A DNA stretch of 64,000 nt from Ruminiclostridium cellobioparum DSM 1351 = ATCC 15832 (GTDB taxonomy: Bacteria; Bacillota; Clostridia; Acetivibrionales; DSM-1351): the NCBI RefSeq assembly GCF_000621505.1, contig NZ_KK211292.1:101067-165066 (forward strand), in the 5' to 3' direction. Numbering within the stretch: the stretch's first letter is position 1; each line of letters starts with the position of its first letter. Positions 25,806 through 34,522 of this stretch are shown here, piece after piece. The notes under the pieces were generated by a model. The model searched no databases and was not told the DNA's origin. It worked only from the letters and a program-made list of their open reading frames with translations. The translations under genes were made by a program, and so were the position numbers.

Positions 25806-28136
25806 ATGGATAATTACATCATAGATAATAATAAAATTCGTATGCAGTGTGATGTTAAAAATCTGTATTGTGAGCGTATTTTTGTCAAATCAGACAAAGA
25901 GTGGGTTCCGGTTCTGTGCTCAGTACCATTTGCGACCATACCGACGGATGAACGCCATTTTGCAGCATTTGCACAAGAACCCACAGAACCTTATGTTAAG
26001 ATGGAAGGTGAGTCTGCCCGGATTTGTCTTGAACATCCTGATTATACTGTGAGCCGTACTATTCGGCTTTCACAAAAAGCGGATGCGGTTGATTTTACCG
26101 TGACGTTTCGTGTGAAGAAGAAAATTACGCTGCGTGCACTGGAAGATAAATGGAGCTTCCTTCCTGACCGACGCGAGCAGGATGATGCATTGACAGGTCC
26201 GCTGGACTTTGTGTGGAGCCAGAGGATTAAAACATTACCTGCCGACTTTGTGTCCCACTACAACTTCAGGACACCGATTGTAATGATGCAGCAGGGTGAA
26301 ATATTTGCGGGGATTGTTCCGGGACTCGAAAACGTAAAAAAGGAAGATCTGGACAAGGCACCGCTTGGGATGGATCTGGATGTTACACGTGACAGATATC
26401 CATGGATGTCATATGGCGTGATCGTGGGACAGGAAATGACCCCTGACAAGCCTTGTGAGGCTGGACATTCGCATATTGTACGGGGATCTAGTCCAGAATT
26501 CTGTAGGGTTGTACTTGATACCGGTGATGAGATCACCTACAGTTATTCAATAATTGTATCGCCGCAGCCTGTGAAGCTTGGCTATCGCTATGCGGTGCGA
26601 TATCTGTGGCAGCGGTACGGAGCTCCTCAAATGGAGCTGGAGCATAGTCTGCCTAACAATCCGCGTTTTCGTGATGTTAAGACGCTTAAGCAATGGCAGC
26701 TTGAGATATGGGATAAAAATGCGGAAAATGATTATTTCTCCTATACCAAAGACGGAAAAACCGTGGGCGGAATAACAGGAAGACGTCAGGGAGAATGGTT
26801 CAGCCGGACCGATCACAAGCATGATCTCTGGTATGCGTGCTGGCTGCAGGAGTTTGTTACCGGCTACGGCACTTATTTATATGGAAAGTCGTCCGGGAAG
26901 CATAAATGGATGGAAAGGGCGGAACAGATCCTGAACCATATCTTGTCCGCGCCGCGCACGATGGGTATGTTTCCTGTTATATGCTACTATGAATCTGACG
27001 GCAGTGAAACCTGGCTGAAGGATGACGGATGGGCAGGATACCGTAACGAATTTCATACTCTGCATATGTCATGGACTGCATGGCTTATGCTAAGATGGGG
27101 TACAAAAGCATTCCCGGGGCGCATGGAGGATATATTGGAATTTTGCAAGCCCTATGCTGACTTTTTGATTGCCAGGCAGCACGAAGATGGCTGTATTCCG
27201 TCATGGTATGATGACGATGGGAATCCATCCAGGGTTCAGTTTCGTGATTTTAATGCCGAAACTGCAACCAGTGCGCTGTTTTTAATGGAAATCGGCGAGA
27301 TTGCAAAAAATGAACAGTATCTTGCTGCGGGGATGAAAGGGCTGGATTTCATTACAGAATACGTGATTCCGCGCAAAAGGTGGTTTGATCTTGAGACGTT
27401 TTTATCATGTTCGAGGAAGGACTTCGATTTTTATGATTCCATTACGGCGCAGTATCCACAGTGTAATCTGTCTCAAATCCATGCATCAATTGCATACTTG
27501 AAGCGTTACCACATTACGCAAAAGGAAAACGACCTGAAGCTCGCAGAGCAGATGGCGGACTATCTCCTTTTAACACAGCAGCTTTGGAACCATCCGCTGC
27601 TTCATATCAATTCCTTCGGCGGATTTACGGTCCAAAATGCTGATAATGAGTGGAGTGATGTCAGGGAAGGACTTTGCGCCATGCTGCTTTATCAGTATTA
27701 TCTGGCTACCGGAAAGCAGGAATATCTGGAGCGCAGTGTTGCTGCAATGCATGCGGGATTTGAGGTTTTACCCTATGAAAACTGGGCCCATTGCGGTTAT
27801 GAAGGAATGCAATATGATTCAAGTCTTTTATGGGGCGGAGGTGTTATTCTGACGGCTGCAGAATATTTGGATGCGGAGATGGGTGCAATGGCCATTGATG
27901 CTGACGGTGGCTTCGGTACAGGTATAGATGGATGCGTCGTCAAAAAGGTGGAAGTAAACGGGGATGAGATACTCATAGATGCCACTTTTGTCGGACGGGA
28001 AGAGAACAGCCCGTTTTCCATGCGGGTATTTTCCCGCAACTCGAGAAAATATACTATTAAAATCAATGACAGGGTCATCGGTGAGTTTTCACCTGAACAA
28101 CTAAAGAATAAGATTTTAATTAACGGAATGGAATAA
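25806..28136 (+). CDS. Uncharacterised protein, probable (alpha/alpha)6-barrel glycosidase
   Basis: 776 residues, no family I can name. The first ~270 residues are beta-rich. From about 290 to 680 come repeated helical hairpins with aromatic and acidic residues (CIPSWYDDDGNPSRVQFRDF, ALFLMEIGEIAKNEQYLAAG, YLKRYHITQKENDLKLAEQM), the pattern of six-hairpin glycosidases and unsaturated-glucuronyl-hydrolase-like enzymes. A short beta domain ends the protein. No signal peptide. Last gene of the rhamnoside operon, GGGGGGAGG at 25792-25800 before ATG 25806, and followed by a strong terminator. It could cleave a second linkage in the same oligosaccharide; the catalytic residues cannot be assigned by eye. 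Confidence 0.6.
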   Translation: MDNYIIDNNKIRMQCDVKNLYCERIFVKSDKEWVPVLCSVPFATIPTDERHFAAFAQEPTEPYVKMEGESARICLEHPDYTVSRTIRLSQKADAVDFTVTFRVKKKITLRALEDKWSFLPDRREQDDALTGPLDFVWSQRIKTLPADFVSHYNFRTPIVMMQQGEIFAGIVPGLENVKKEDLDKAPLGMDLDVTRDRYPWMSYGVIVGQEMTPDKPCEAGHSHIVRGSSPEFCRVVLDTGDEITYSYSIIVSPQPVKLGYRYAVRYLWQRYGAPQMELEHSLPNNPRFRDVKTLKQWQLEIWDKNAENDYFSYTKDGKTVGGITGRRQGEWFSRTDHKHDLWYACWLQEFVTGYGTYLYGKSSGKHKWMERAEQILNHILSAPRTMGMFPVICYYESDGSETWLKDDGWAGYRNEFHTLHMSWTAWLMLRWGTKAFPGRMEDILEFCKPYADFLIARQHEDGCIPSWYDDDGNPSRVQFRDFNAETATSALFLMEIGEIAKNEQYLAAGMKGLDFITEYVIPRKRWFDLETFLSCSRKDFDFYDSITAQYPQCNLSQIHASIAYLKRYHITQKENDLKLAEQMADYLLLTQQLWNHPLLHINSFGGFTVQNADNEWSDVREGLCAMLLYQYYLATGKQEYLERSVAAMHAGFEVLPYENWAHCGYEGMQYDSSLLWGGGVILTAAEYLDAEMGAMAIDADGGFGTGIDGCVVKKVEVNGDEILIDATFVGREENSPFSMRVFSRNSRKYTIKINDRVIGEFSPEQLKNKILINGME

Positions 28137-28142
28137 ATCAAT

Positions 28143-28177
28143 AAAATGCTCCGCCGCAATTGCGACGGAGCATTTTT
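28143..28177 (+). terminator. Rho-independent terminator of the rhamnoside operon
   Basis: Near-perfect stem AAAATGCTCCGCCGCAA / TTGCGACGGAGCATTTTT, with the U tract included. Confidence 0.9.
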
Positions 28178-28233
28178 CCTGTGAAACGAAATCTTCAAAA
28201 AAGAAGACCTCAGGGCGGATTTTCAGAAAGATA

Positions 28234-28309
28234 TTCTGCCGTCAAGGAATAACTAGGTTTTCATGACAGCATTTTTGTCTACCCAAGGCACGTGGAGATT
28301 ATAGCTCTG
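28234..28309 (+). repeat. Dispersed hairpin-rich repeat, copy R5
   Basis: A diverged copy: GTCAAGGAATAACTAGG, ACAGCATT, TTG-TCTACC-CAA and GGCACGTGGAGATTATAG. It lies just after the rhamnoside operon terminator, on the boundary with the next accessory block. Confidence 0.65.
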
Positions 28310-28478
28310 AATAACGAATCATGGTTATGATGATAAATGAGGAGGTAAAACCACAACATATAGTGGTTTTGGAGCAGAAATTGAGCAGAAATCCAAGTAA
28401 AAAAGTGCGTTTTGACCCTGATTTTTGGAGTGTTTCATAGATGATACATAGATTTAAAAAGAAATTCAGTATATTAAG

Positions 28479-28520
28479 GCTAAGCGGTAAATCATTTAAT
28501 GATCTGCAGCTTAGCTTTTT
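28479..28520 (+). terminator. Hairpin terminator in a geneless stretch
   Basis: GCTAAGC (28479-28485) pairs with GCTTAGC (28509-28515), with an inner ATCAT/ATGAT pairing, followed by TTTTT. No coding gene lies between R5 and this site, so the transcript it ends may come through R5 itself. Confidence 0.6.
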
Positions 28521-28681
28521 ATATACAGATATGAAACAGTCTGAAAGATATAGGAAAGTCCATTATAAGATGTAGTGCTCCGCTTTATTGCATTAAATAT
28601 TGTATTATTATAAAAGATAATGAGAGTATTCCCTTGTCGTAAGCTGTCAGGATGTTATTCTTGCTTTCTACCACTCGTTGT

Positions 28682-28710
28682 GTTACTATCGTGTTAGAAG
28701 TGATAGTAAC
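28682..28710. promoter_or_regulatory. Inverted repeat upstream of the AlbA-domain gene
   Basis: GTTACTATC (28682-28690) and GATAGTAAC (28702-28710), a perfect 9-bp inverted repeat 20 bp before ATG 28730. It could be an autoregulatory operator or a leader hairpin. Confidence 0.55.
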
Positions 28711-28729
28711 TGATAGAAGGAGCGGTATT

Positions 28730-30034
28730 ATGAAGTTATTTGAGAGTGAAACAGTTGAATTAAAGCAAGTCTATACATCTGATCTAAAGAAAGAAATTGT
28801 TGCCTTTGCAAATACAAACGGCGGTACAATCTATATTGGTGTAGACGACAGCGGAGAAATTGTTGGTCTCGATAATGCCGACTTTGTTATGCAGCAGATA
28901 TCAAACTCATTAAGAGACAGTATCAGACCAGATATCTCTATGTTTATTAATATAGAGTTAATGAAAGAAGATAGCAAGTTTTTTATTAAGCTTACTGTCA
29001 GCCAGGGCACAAAAAAGCCATATTACCTGTCAGATAAAGGACTGAAACCAACAGGTGTCTATATTAGGAGTGGAACAACATCCGCACCAGCGTCAGAAGA
29101 TGCAATCCGCATGATGATAAAAATGACAGATGGTGATTCCTTTGAGGCAAATCGTTCTCTGACCCAAGAGTTGACTTTTAATACACTAAATGAGGAATTC
29201 AAACGAAGAGGATTAGAATTTACAGAAGTACAAATGAAAAACTTAGGCATTCTATCTTCTGATAATATTTACACAAATATGGGGCTGCTTGTTTCAGACC
29301 AATGCAAACATTCTATCAAATTTGCGATTTTTCAAGGTACAGATAAATTAGTATTTAAAGATAGAAAAGAGCTTGGTGGTTCTCTTTTTGCCCAGCTTGC
29401 AGATGCCTATAAAACCATTGATTTTTATAATGGTACAAAAGCTACGTTCCATGATTTATTGCGCACAGATGAGAGAGATTACCCCGAAGATGCCGTTCGT
29501 GAAGCATTGCTGAATGCTATTGTTCACAGGGATTACTCTTTTAGTGGCAGTACGTTTATAAACCTTTATTCTGACCGTTTAGAGATTATCTCGTTAGGAG
29601 GACTAGTCTCAGGATTATCCCTAGAGGCAGCTATGCTTGGAGCATCACAAACCAGGAATGAAAAGCTTGCAGCCCTATTTTATAGAATGAAGCTCATTGA
29701 GGCATACGGAGCAGGTATTAGTAAGATCCTAAGCTGTTACAAGGGGTTACCGGTACGGCCTGAGTTTGAAAATGTTGAAGGCGCATTCAAAGTAGTCCTT
29801 CCTAATATTCATGCTCAAGCTTTAAGAGCAGAAGAGGAGAAGTATCTGCCAATACTCAGATTGTTTGAAGGTCAAAAAGAAATTGCTCGCTCTGATGTTG
29901 AAGAAGCTTTGGGGAGCGGTATGACGCATGCCATTAATATGCTCAAAGAAATGCAGGAAAGAGGGCTTATCATAAAAGTCGGCAATGGCAGGCTGACAAG
30001 GTATGCGGTGAAACGAAAGGATTCTAATATTTAG
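28730..30034 (+). CDS. AlbA_2/Schlafen-domain putative DNA-binding regulator
   Basis: 434 residues. The N-terminal AlbA_2 (Schlafen-type) domain has ESETVELKQV, IVAFANTNGGTIYIGVDD and VYIRSGTTSAPAS. The middle is an ATPase C-terminal-like (HATPase_c_4) module with PEDAVREALLNAIVHRDYS and RNEKLAALFYRMKLIEAYGAG. A winged-helix end (about 380-430) follows. Such proteins are often annotated RecG-like or transcriptional regulators; a role in defence has been proposed for some AlbA_2 proteins. ATG 28730 has GAAGGAG at 28716-28722 and I prefer it to an in-frame codon at 28652. The gene is monocistronic and lies between repeats R5 and R6. Confidence 0.85.
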   Translation: MKLFESETVELKQVYTSDLKKEIVAFANTNGGTIYIGVDDSGEIVGLDNADFVMQQISNSLRDSIRPDISMFINIELMKEDSKFFIKLTVSQGTKKPYYLSDKGLKPTGVYIRSGTTSAPASEDAIRMMIKMTDGDSFEANRSLTQELTFNTLNEEFKRRGLEFTEVQMKNLGILSSDNIYTNMGLLVSDQCKHSIKFAIFQGTDKLVFKDRKELGGSLFAQLADAYKTIDFYNGTKATFHDLLRTDERDYPEDAVREALLNAIVHRDYSFSGSTFINLYSDRLEIISLGGLVSGLSLEAAMLGASQTRNEKLAALFYRMKLIEAYGAGISKILSCYKGLPVRPEFENVEGAFKVVLPNIHAQALRAEEEKYLPILRLFEGQKEIARSDVEEALGSGMTHAINMLKEMQERGLIIKVGNGRLTRYAVKRKDSNI

Positions 30035-30190
30035 AAAGAAAACCTCTGTGTCATAAAATGCTGCCTGCATCAACCGGAGGTGTCCATAGCTACGGCTATG
30101 CCTGTATGTATCAAAATTTAGGGATTAAGATGAATAAATTTGCAGGTTCTGCACAAAACGATATAAAATTATGCAAAAAGACGATCTGAT

Positions 30191-30370
30191 GTGCAGAAAG
30201 AGAGTGCGCATATAAGAGAATTCATCTACTGTATATTACCAGATGAACTGTTCTGCAATGGTATCATGAGCTTGGTATCAGCCATCAGGCAAGAAAACGG
30301 CATATATACGAAATACGGAGAAGACACAATCATAACACAGAGAACCTCGCCGACAGGCGACGGTATATAA
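30191..30370 (+). CDS. Small hypothetical protein (59 aa)
   Basis: A GTG-started frame of 59 codons reading QKESAHIREFIYCILPDEL and later GEDTIITQRTSPTGDGI. It ends 9 bp before the ATG of the 111-aa gene. Codon choice looks coding and the composition is balanced, but no ribosome site is obvious and I recognise no family. It may be the remaining 3' end of a longer gene. Hairpins at 30085-30100 (CATAGC-TACG-GCTATG) and 30347-30360 (TCGCC-GACA-GGCGA) flank it. Confidence 0.4.
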   Translation: MQKESAHIREFIYCILPDELFCNGIMSLVSAIRQENGIYTKYGEDTIITQRTSPTGDGI

Positions 30371-30379
30371 GGTGATCGA

Positions 30380-30715
30380 ATGGCAAAGCATGAGTTTGGA
30401 ATCTTTGAAACGGAGCCGGAGCAAGATAAAAGGTATGATGAATATTGCCCCGAAAAATATGGCTGCATTGCAATACACGACGATTACATTGAACCCCTGC
30501 TCGGGGAATTAAGTGTACTGGAAACCTATATTCACACCCTTTTCCGTCCGGGCAACGGGCTCGTATATTACGGCATAACATTAATACCGCCGTCATCGCT
30601 GCTCGAATTTAAGAAAATAATTGACTTAACCGGCAGAAAAGAGTTGCAGGCCCTTTCTAAAAAAATAGAGGAAGCGATGCAGCGTCATAAATTTATGATC
30701 CATTACGGAATATAA
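30380..30715 (+). CDS. Hypothetical protein (111 aa), immunity-like size and composition
   Basis: 111 residues, acidic start (GIFETEPEQDKRYDEYCPEKY), no signal peptide or membrane segment, no recognised family. A compact alpha/beta pattern with IPPSSLLEFKKIID and AMQRHKFMIHYG at the end recalls small immunity or DUF proteins. AAGGTGA at 30370-30376 precedes ATG 30380. It is coupled to the 59-aa frame upstream and closed by a good terminator, so it is probably expressed. Confidence 0.6.
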   Translation: MAKHEFGIFETEPEQDKRYDEYCPEKYGCIAIHDDYIEPLLGELSVLETYIHTLFRPGNGLVYYGITLIPPSSLLEFKKIIDLTGRKELQALSKKIEEAMQRHKFMIHYGI

Positions 30716-30731
30716 GTAACCTCTGAAATTC

Positions 30732-30772
30732 AGCGGGGAGTGTTTTCTTACGAAGATACCCCGCTTTTTTTA
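30732..30772 (+). terminator. Rho-independent terminator
   Basis: AGCGGGG (30732-30738) pairs with CCCCGCT (30759-30765), followed by TTTTTTT. Confidence 0.85.
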
Positions 30773-31071
30773 TGCCCCTTTTTAGGGATCTAAATGTATG
30801 ATATCAAAACGAATGGAGGACAACCCTATTCAAATGACTGCCGAGGATGCTATCCTTACAGTATCACAGAACCTCCTGTCGTAGTTACTATTCTACGATA
30901 GTAGGTCTTTTCGTCATTATCCTTTTTTCTTGGATCTGCTCACTGTTCTGTAATTAAGCTTTCTACATCGTAAAGCCGTGTGCCTTTATTCCGTACTTTC
31001 TGGCATCTGTAATAACTTCCTGTACGGCATAGCCAACTTTAAAATGGTTATGCGCCACAAGCGCATAGGAC

Positions 31072-31278
31072 ATGCTTTTCGGAGAAACCGAGGTTATCGG
31101 TATAAAGTCAGAGAACCACGCATTTTCAAATGGTGTAACTACTCATTTTTTAGCTTCTGGGTTTATTGGCGTATTGGAATGGTGGATCAATAATTCTATG
31201 CCTTGCAATGTTCAGGAAATTACTGAGCAGCTTATGTTTTTGCTGGAACCATACACCAAGCACCTTGTATCACGCTAA
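31072..31278 (+). pseudogene. TetR-family regulator, C-terminal remnant
   Basis: The readable part ENHAFSNGVTTHFLASGFIG and VLEWWINNSMPCNVQEITEQ is the ligand-domain end of TetR regulators (TetR_C type). The helix-turn-helix N-terminus is missing; 30780-31070 upstream gives only broken frames. A dead fragment between two dispersed repeats. Confidence 0.65.
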
Positions 31279-31385
31279 CTTAATTTGCTGATAATATTTT
31301 TACTATTAACTTGAATTGAAATGCAAAAGTAGGCAACAAATCAACTAAAAAGGGCCTATCCAGACGACTTTATGCGAAATATAGG

Positions 31386-31440
31386 TTTCCGCCAAGGGAA
31401 TACCAGATGTGTACGGCATCTTATTGAGCGTATGTTAAGG
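31386..31440 (+). repeat. Dispersed hairpin-rich repeat, copy R6 (truncated 3')
   Basis: TTCCGCCAAGGGAA hairpin, GATACC-type stem as AATACCAG...CGGCATC, then TTATTGAGCG...TTAAGG, where the copy degenerates. It lies between the TetR remnant and the WYL-type fragment. Confidence 0.7.
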
Positions 31441-31517
31441 TTAAAAATCAAAAAAACTTGAATCAAACCTTGTATTCATACAGATTTTACGAAAATGCGG
31501 ATTGAAAACAGTTTTGA

Positions 31518-31552
31518 AAAGTGCTGTACCAGAAATGGTATGGCATTTTTGA
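31518..31552 (+). terminator. Hairpin terminator
   Basis: TGC-TGTACCA-GAAA-TGGTA-TGGCA stem followed by TTTTT; lies between R6 and the next gene and could end a transcript from R6. Confidence 0.55.
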
Positions 31553-31640
31553 TTTTTATTAAAGTATATTTAGAGAATGTTTGTAAATAGAGGATTTATG
31601 GTCTATTCTTAAATAAAAGAATCCCCAAAGTAGAAATTCG

Positions 31641-32147
31641 ATGAAAAATGAAAAAATTCCAAGACTTTTGCTGGTTCTTGAAATGCTCCAAAGGACAGAT
31701 GTTGAACATCCTCTTAACACAACGAAAATCATAAACAAATTAATGCAATGTGGTGTTGACGCTGAGCGGAAGGCAGTGCTGCGAGATTTGAAAGCTCTGA
31801 AAGCCGTTGAATATAAAATTATCAAGTGTGACAATCACAATCGTAGCTATTATATGGAAGCGTACCTTTTTGAGAAGCATGAGTTGAAAATAATTGCAGA
31901 TTTGGTAGCAGATGCAGCATTCCTCACTGTTCAAGCAAGTACAGCAATTTTGCAGAAAATATGGTCATTATGTTCGGTTTCCACTGCATCGCTGCTGGAG
32001 GAAGGCAGTTTTATAAATGAGTCTAATAAATGGTTGCTTCACATGGGCTTAAAAGTAAAAATCTTGCGTACAGAGGAACTGCAAATGCAGTTTGTAGAGT
32101 ATGTCCGGAGAAGATACGCCGATTACTTGGAACAGTATCGTTTATAA
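31641..32147 (+). CDS. WYL-type transcriptional regulator lacking the central WYL domain
   Basis: 168 residues, about half the usual ~320. The N-terminal HTH (NTTKIINKLMQCGVDAERKAVLRDLKAL) is the DeoR-like helix-turn-helix of WYL regulators. The segment LFEKHELKIIADLVADAAFLT is the start of the linker. The C-terminal WCX-like end (KWLLHMGLKVKILRTEELQMQF, YADYLEQY) is also present. The WYL ligand-binding part between them is missing, so an in-frame internal deletion has occurred. It may be inactive or act as an HTH-only regulator. No convincing ribosome site beyond a weak AAAG before ATG 31641. Confidence 0.6.
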   Translation: MKNEKIPRLLLVLEMLQRTDVEHPLNTTKIINKLMQCGVDAERKAVLRDLKALKAVEYKIIKCDNHNRSYYMEAYLFEKHELKIIADLVADAAFLTVQASTAILQKIWSLCSVSTASLLEEGSFINESNKWLLHMGLKVKILRTEELQMQFVEYVRRRYADYLEQYRL

Positions 32148-32320
32148 AATCAGTGATGTCGTAAAGTGTTAAGCATACTAATAGAGATATTATTTTTATA
32201 ATGTTATGGAGGAAAATGGGAATTTTTATCGAATAATATATTATTATAAGCAAAGAATTAGTGATTCTTGAATTTGATATAAATACTTCAGACAGCGATA
32301 TTTAAAAAGATGGGGGATGC

Positions 32321-33053
32321 GTGGTGGATAAGGAGAATACGATTAAATTATTTGAAGATAGAAGAGTACGTGTTTTATGGGATGAAAAAAAAGAAAAATG
32401 GTTTTTCTCTATTATTGACGTTATGAAGTGCTGACTGGAACTGATCGCCCCCGGAAATATTGGAGCGACCTGAAATCTAAACTTAATTCAGAAGGGAGTC
32501 AACTGTCCGAAAAAATCGGACAGTTGAAAATGAAAGCCGAAGACGGAAAAATGCGGTTGACCGATGTTGCCGACACGGAGCAACTTCTGCGTTTGATTCA
32601 GTCAATCCCATCTCCAAAAGCAGAACCTTTTAAAATATGGCTTGCAAAGGTTGGAGAGGAAAGAATAGACGAAATCGCTGATCCTGAACTTGCAATTGAG
32701 CGTGCCCTCGAAACATATCTCAAAAAGGTATTGAATATGCAATATTAACGGACGAGATCTCTAAGTCCTGGGCAGGATTAACTACTAAAGAATATAAGAA
32801 GCTTAAAGACTTAAAAAAGGAAAGTTTACGGGATAATATGACGAATCTCGAATTGGTTTTGAATATGCTCGCAGAAGCTTCAACTACCGAAATTTCCAAA
32901 CAAAAAGAGCCGGAAACCTTTGAAGAAAATAAGACAGTGGCTCGACAAGGCGGTCAGGTTGCAAAGGCAGCCAGAAAGCAACTTGAAGAAACGACAGGAA
33001 AAAAAGTTGTAACAAGCAAGAATGCAAAGAGTATGAAGGAGCTTAAGGAGTAG
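32321..33053 (+). pseudogene. DinD/BRO-type DNA-damage-inducible protein, broken
   Basis: Three segments in two or three frames make one gene: VDKENTIKLFEDRRVRVLWD (from GTG 32321), then after a shift near 32426 VLTGTDRPRKYWSDLKSKL and IWLAKVGEERIDEIADP, then after a deletion near 32720 GIEYAILTDEISKSWAG and DNMTNLELVLNMLAEAS. The order matches DinD-like proteins, which begin with a BRO-N domain and end with RQGG...ARK (here VARQGGQVAKAARKQL). About 35 residues between ETYLKK and GIEYAIL are missing. Such proteins are DNA-damage induced and linked to RecA inhibition. This copy is dead. Confidence 0.8.
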
Positions 33054-33116
33054 TGGAATCGCTGTATTTGGTACTAGTTATGAATAGTAAATTATCTGAA
33101 GTTTGGCGAAAAAAAG

Positions 33117-33146
33117 GCTCAAGTACCTATAGATGCTTGAGCTTTA
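33117..33146 (+). terminator. Hairpin terminator after the DinD remnant
   Basis: GCTCAAG (33117-33123) with CTTGAGC (33136-33142), followed by TTTAAAA. Confidence 0.6.
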
Positions 33147-33388
33147 AAATTGGCAGGAACCACGCTAAACTTTAGATAATTGTCATAGAACGAAACTGCG
33201 GAAATTTTGGCACTGACTATAACTATGGGGTTTTAATCTTTTCTGGACATCATATTTCTGGATTTTTATCAAAGAGTTAATGAAAAAGTGATAATCAAGA
33301 TTTTGGATTTTTGGTGTTAATAGAAAAATATGCATAGCTCCCCCCTCCCCAAACAGGCATTTAAGAAAATAATATAAGTTTGGGACAT

Positions 33389-34522
33389 TCATGCTGGTGC
33401 AGCTCTGCTGAGGTGCCCAATGCCACAACAAGGGCAGATTGAGAAATCCTTACCAGTTAACTTTTCAAGAAGCTGAAGGGCCGTTAACTTTTCCTTAGGT
33501 TTTTGCCTCATTGGCGTATTTGTAAGCTGTTTGCAAAGTTTCAGCTTCGTAGTTTTTTTGCGGTTACCCAATATCCCATAATGACGTATTTTCATAAATC
33601 TATCAGGCAGAATATGAATAAGAAAGCGTCGTATGAATTCCTCAACTGGTAGGGTCATAAGTTTTTGCTGATTGTTGTCCTTGTAATCACGCCATTTGAA
33701 TGTGACAATGCCGTTTTCTAACTTAAGTATCCGATTGTTTGAAATGGCGACCCGGTGTGTGTATCTGCCCAAATACTCTACTACGTAAGCGGCATTTTTG
33801 AAGGGTGGTTTACAATAAACAATCCATTCCCTGGAATAAAGAGTTGATAGAAAGGTATTGAAAGTGTTTTTATCAACCAGATACTGCTGATTTCCGAAAA
33901 AAATAAGATTAGAGTTAGTATACGCCTGTTTTAGATAATATAGAAATTTACCGCGGAATTTGCGTGACAGAACTTTAACTGGAATAAAAAATTTCTTCTT
34001 GCTGTCAATCCACTTACCGATGTTTGATAGTCCGCCACCAGGGACGATACAATGTATATGAGGATGGTGCATAAGATTTTGCCCCCATGTATGTAAAATA
34101 GAAGTAAACCCCAGTTTTGCACCAAGATATTTTTTATCTTCTGAAAGTTCTAGAAGAGTTTCAGCTATTGACTTAAACAGAATATCATAAACAATTTTTT
34201 GGTTTTGAAATACAACGGAATTAAGTGTATCTGGAATCGTAAACACAATATGGAAGTACTTGACATTAAGCAAATCATATTTTCTTGCATCAATCCATCT
34301 TTCTTTGCTCATGGTTTGACATTTAGGGCAATGACGATTCCGGCAGGAATTGTAAGAAATTTTAGTATAGCCGCATTCATCGCAGACATCGGCATGTGCA
34401 CCTAAAGATGAAGTTCTGCATTTTTCAATTGATGACATAGCCTTATGAATATTGGTGGGGAGTTTATGTTTTTGTCGATATGAATCACCATATAACAAGA
34501 ATATATCCTGTATCTCAATCAT
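33389..34522 (-). CDS. IS91-family HUH/Y2 transposase
   Basis: About 377 residues. The N-terminal zinc-binding region has CDECGY and CRNRHCPKCQ. The HUH motif is in HHPHIHCIVPGGG. The catalytic tyrosines are in AAYVVEYLGRYTHR (YxxxxxYxxxY type). A C-terminal Cys pair (SICPCCGIGHLSR) is also present. These enzymes nick DNA and move the element by rolling-circle replication. ATG 34522 (MIEIQDIFLL) overlaps the end of the upstream tyrosine recombinase by 8 nt, so both are co-translated. The reading frame is intact and the element may be active. I could not define its ori and ter ends. Confidence 0.9.
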   Translation of the reverse strand: MIEIQDIFLLYGDSYRQKHKLPTNIHKAMSSIEKCRTSSLGAHADVCDECGYTKISYNSCRNRHCPKCQTMSKERWIDARKYDLLNVKYFHIVFTIPDTLNSVVFQNQKIVYDILFKSIAETLLELSEDKKYLGAKLGFTSILHTWGQNLMHHPHIHCIVPGGGLSNIGKWIDSKKKFFIPVKVLSRKFRGKFLYYLKQAYTNSNLIFFGNQQYLVDKNTFNTFLSTLYSREWIVYCKPPFKNAAYVVEYLGRYTHRVAISNNRILKLENGIVTFKWRDYKDNNQQKLMTLPVEEFIRRFLIHILPDRFMKIRHYGILGNRKKTTKLKLCKQLTNTPMRQKPKEKLTALQLLEKLTGKDFSICPCCGIGHLSRAAPA

